Below, one piece after another: positions 41,254 to 41,866 of a DNA stretch of 41,866 bases. The notes beneath the pieces were generated by a model that saw only the letters and a program-made list of their open reading frames with translations, was not told the DNA's origin and did not search any database. The number at the start of each line of letters is the position of its first letter. The first letter of the stretch is position 1. Both the position numbers and the translations under genes were made by a program. This DNA is from Halomonas organivorans (GTDB lineage: Bacteria > Pseudomonadota > Gammaproteobacteria > Pseudomonadales > Halomonadaceae). Location of the stretch: NCBI RefSeq assembly GCF_014192055.1, contig NZ_JACHXM010000031.1, positions 1-41,866 of the forward strand, given 5' to 3'.

Positions 41254-41628
41254 TTAGGCGGACTGGGCGGGACGTGACGGCTTCTCGTCACGACGGGCGC
41301 GCTTGTCTTCCGCCGGCTTCATCATCGGCGAAGCCTCGGTGATGGCTTCCTTGCAGCGCACAACCAGGCTGCGGATGATGGCGTCGTTGAAGCGGAAGAT
41401 GTTCTCGATTTCCTCGAGGGTCTCGCCGCGGCACTCGACGTTCATCAGCACGTAGTGAGCCTTGTGGATCTTGTTGATCGGGTAGGCCAGGTGACGGCGA
41501 CCCCAATCCTCGAGGCGATGCACGGTACCGCCGTTCTCGGTGACGACGCTGGTGTAGCGCTCGACCATCGCCGGAACCTGCTCGCTCTGGTCCGGGTGGA
41601 CCATGAAGACGATTTCGTAGTGACGCAT
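41254..41628 (-). CDS. rpsF: 30S ribosomal protein S6
   Basis: A 124-aa S6. MRHYEIVFMVHPDQSEQVPA is the family head, EDWGRRHLAYPINKIHKAHY the RNA-facing loop, and the C-terminal tail is charged (AEDKRARRDEKPSRPAQSA) as in species where RimK adds glutamates. ATG at 41628 has AAGGAG upstream. First gene of the operon rpsF-rpsR-DUF2232-rplI. Spacing to rpsR is 32 bp. Confidence 0.98.
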   Translation of the reverse strand: MRHYEIVFMVHPDQSEQVPAMVERYTSVVTENGGTVHRLEDWGRRHLAYPINKIHKAHYVLMNVECRGETLEEIENIFRFNDAIIRSLVVRCKEAITEASPMMKPAEDKRARRDEKPSRPAQSA

Positions 41629-41712
41629 GGATTCTCCTTGCGGTTTGACAGCTTCCAGTGGAGACAGCATGCGCGCCCCAGGGGAAGCAAGGAGGTGATT
41701 ATCGAAATACAC

Positions 41713-41741
41713 GGCGCCCGTTCGTCAGACGAACGGGCGCC
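41713..41741 (-). promoter_or_regulatory. 5'-leader hairpin of the rpsF operon
   Basis: GGCGCCCGTTCG and CGAACGGGCGCC form a perfect 12-bp stem with a 5-nt loop. It sits at the predicted 5' end of the rpsF mRNA, about 85 nt before the start codon. Many bacteria have an S6:S18-binding autoregulatory RNA in this leader; whether this hairpin is that motif is uncertain. It could alternatively be a terminator of an upstream minus-strand gene beyond the window. Confidence 0.5.
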
Positions 41742-41744
41742 AGT

Positions 41745-41773
41745 ATTCTAAAGACTGCGCGACGGGGACGCAA
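41745..41773 (-). promoter_or_regulatory. Sigma-70 promoter of the rpsF operon
   Basis: On the minus strand TTGCGT (41773-41768) and TAGAAT (41750-41745) are exactly 17 bp apart. Transcription would begin near 41738, at the leader hairpin. The -35 touches the heptamer array that starts at 41772. Confidence 0.6.
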
Positions 41774-41866
41774 GCTGGAAGCTGGAAGCTGGAAGCTGGA
41801 AGCTGGAAGCTGGAAGCTGGAAGCTGGAAGCTGGAAGCTGGAAGCTGGAAGCTGGAAGCTGGAAGC
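41772..41866. repeat. AAGCTGG heptamer tandem array (right end)
   Basis: A perfect 95-nt tandem array of AAGCTGG, about 13.6 copies, running to the last base. It is identical in sequence, length and phase to bases 1-95. The array begins at the -35 of the rpsF promoter. Its real length is unknown. Confidence 0.97.

Noticed and set aside
1..41866. Circular plasmid or phage, suggested by identical ends
   Set aside because: The content is core chromosome (dnaB, ribosomal proteins, lptD, hemH, purD), with no replication or phage genes. The shared ends are simple repeats, more likely an assembly effect.

Overview
The window is a gene-dense, GC-rich stretch of a gammaproteobacterial chromosome. It most resembles a moderately halophilic member of the Halomonadaceae (Halomonas or a close relative). 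The clues are two Mrp-type Na+/H+ antiporter operons side by side, a PhaR polyhydroxyalkanoate regulator, AmgK/MurU cell-wall recycling, and a pseudomonad-like order OsmC-speD-coq7-HIT that continues into the enteric-type prkB. This assignment rests on recognised proteins and gene order; I could not run a database search. I see no rRNA, tRNA, phage or CRISPR locus. Both ends of the window consist of the same 95-nt array of the heptamer AAGCTGG, so the ends are probably assembly breakpoints at a repeat.

Layout. 1-235: heptamer array, then small hairpin repeats behind plsY. 233-1848: plsY, and divergently folB-folK (phospholipid and folate synthesis). 1852-9669 (minus): lptD-surA-pdxA-rsmA-apaG-apaH-glpE-cca, the classic outer-membrane/pyridoxal/rRNA-methylation cluster; the surA gene here lacks both parvulin domains. 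9831-11545: amgK-murU. 11574-14422: a decayed partial copy of an OsmC gene, the intact OsmC gene, speD, coq7 and a HIT protein, with a small inverted-repeat element between speD and coq7. 14471-17106 (minus): purD, thioesterase, prkB. 17409-20557: phaR, rsmE, a retropepsin-like periplasmic protease and an MltB-type lytic transglycosylase. 20708-22203 (minus): DUF2256 zinc-ribbon protein plus cryptochrome-DASH.

22304-34188 is the most striking part. A seven-gene Mrp operon (mrpABCDEFG, minus) and a six-gene Mrp operon with fused MrpA-MrpB (mrpAB-C-D-E-F-G, plus) diverge from a shared 244-bp region. They encode two different multisubunit Na+(K+)/H+ antiporters, suited to sodium and alkali stress. 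They are bracketed by light-repair genes: DUF2256/Cry-DASH on the left, and ferrochelatase plus a divergent Fe-S (6-4) photolyase on the right.

37185-41628 (minus): two small proteins of unknown function, then the ribosomal/replication operon rpsF-rpsR-(membrane protein)-rplI-dnaB, with a strong candidate promoter directly next to the right-hand heptamer array.
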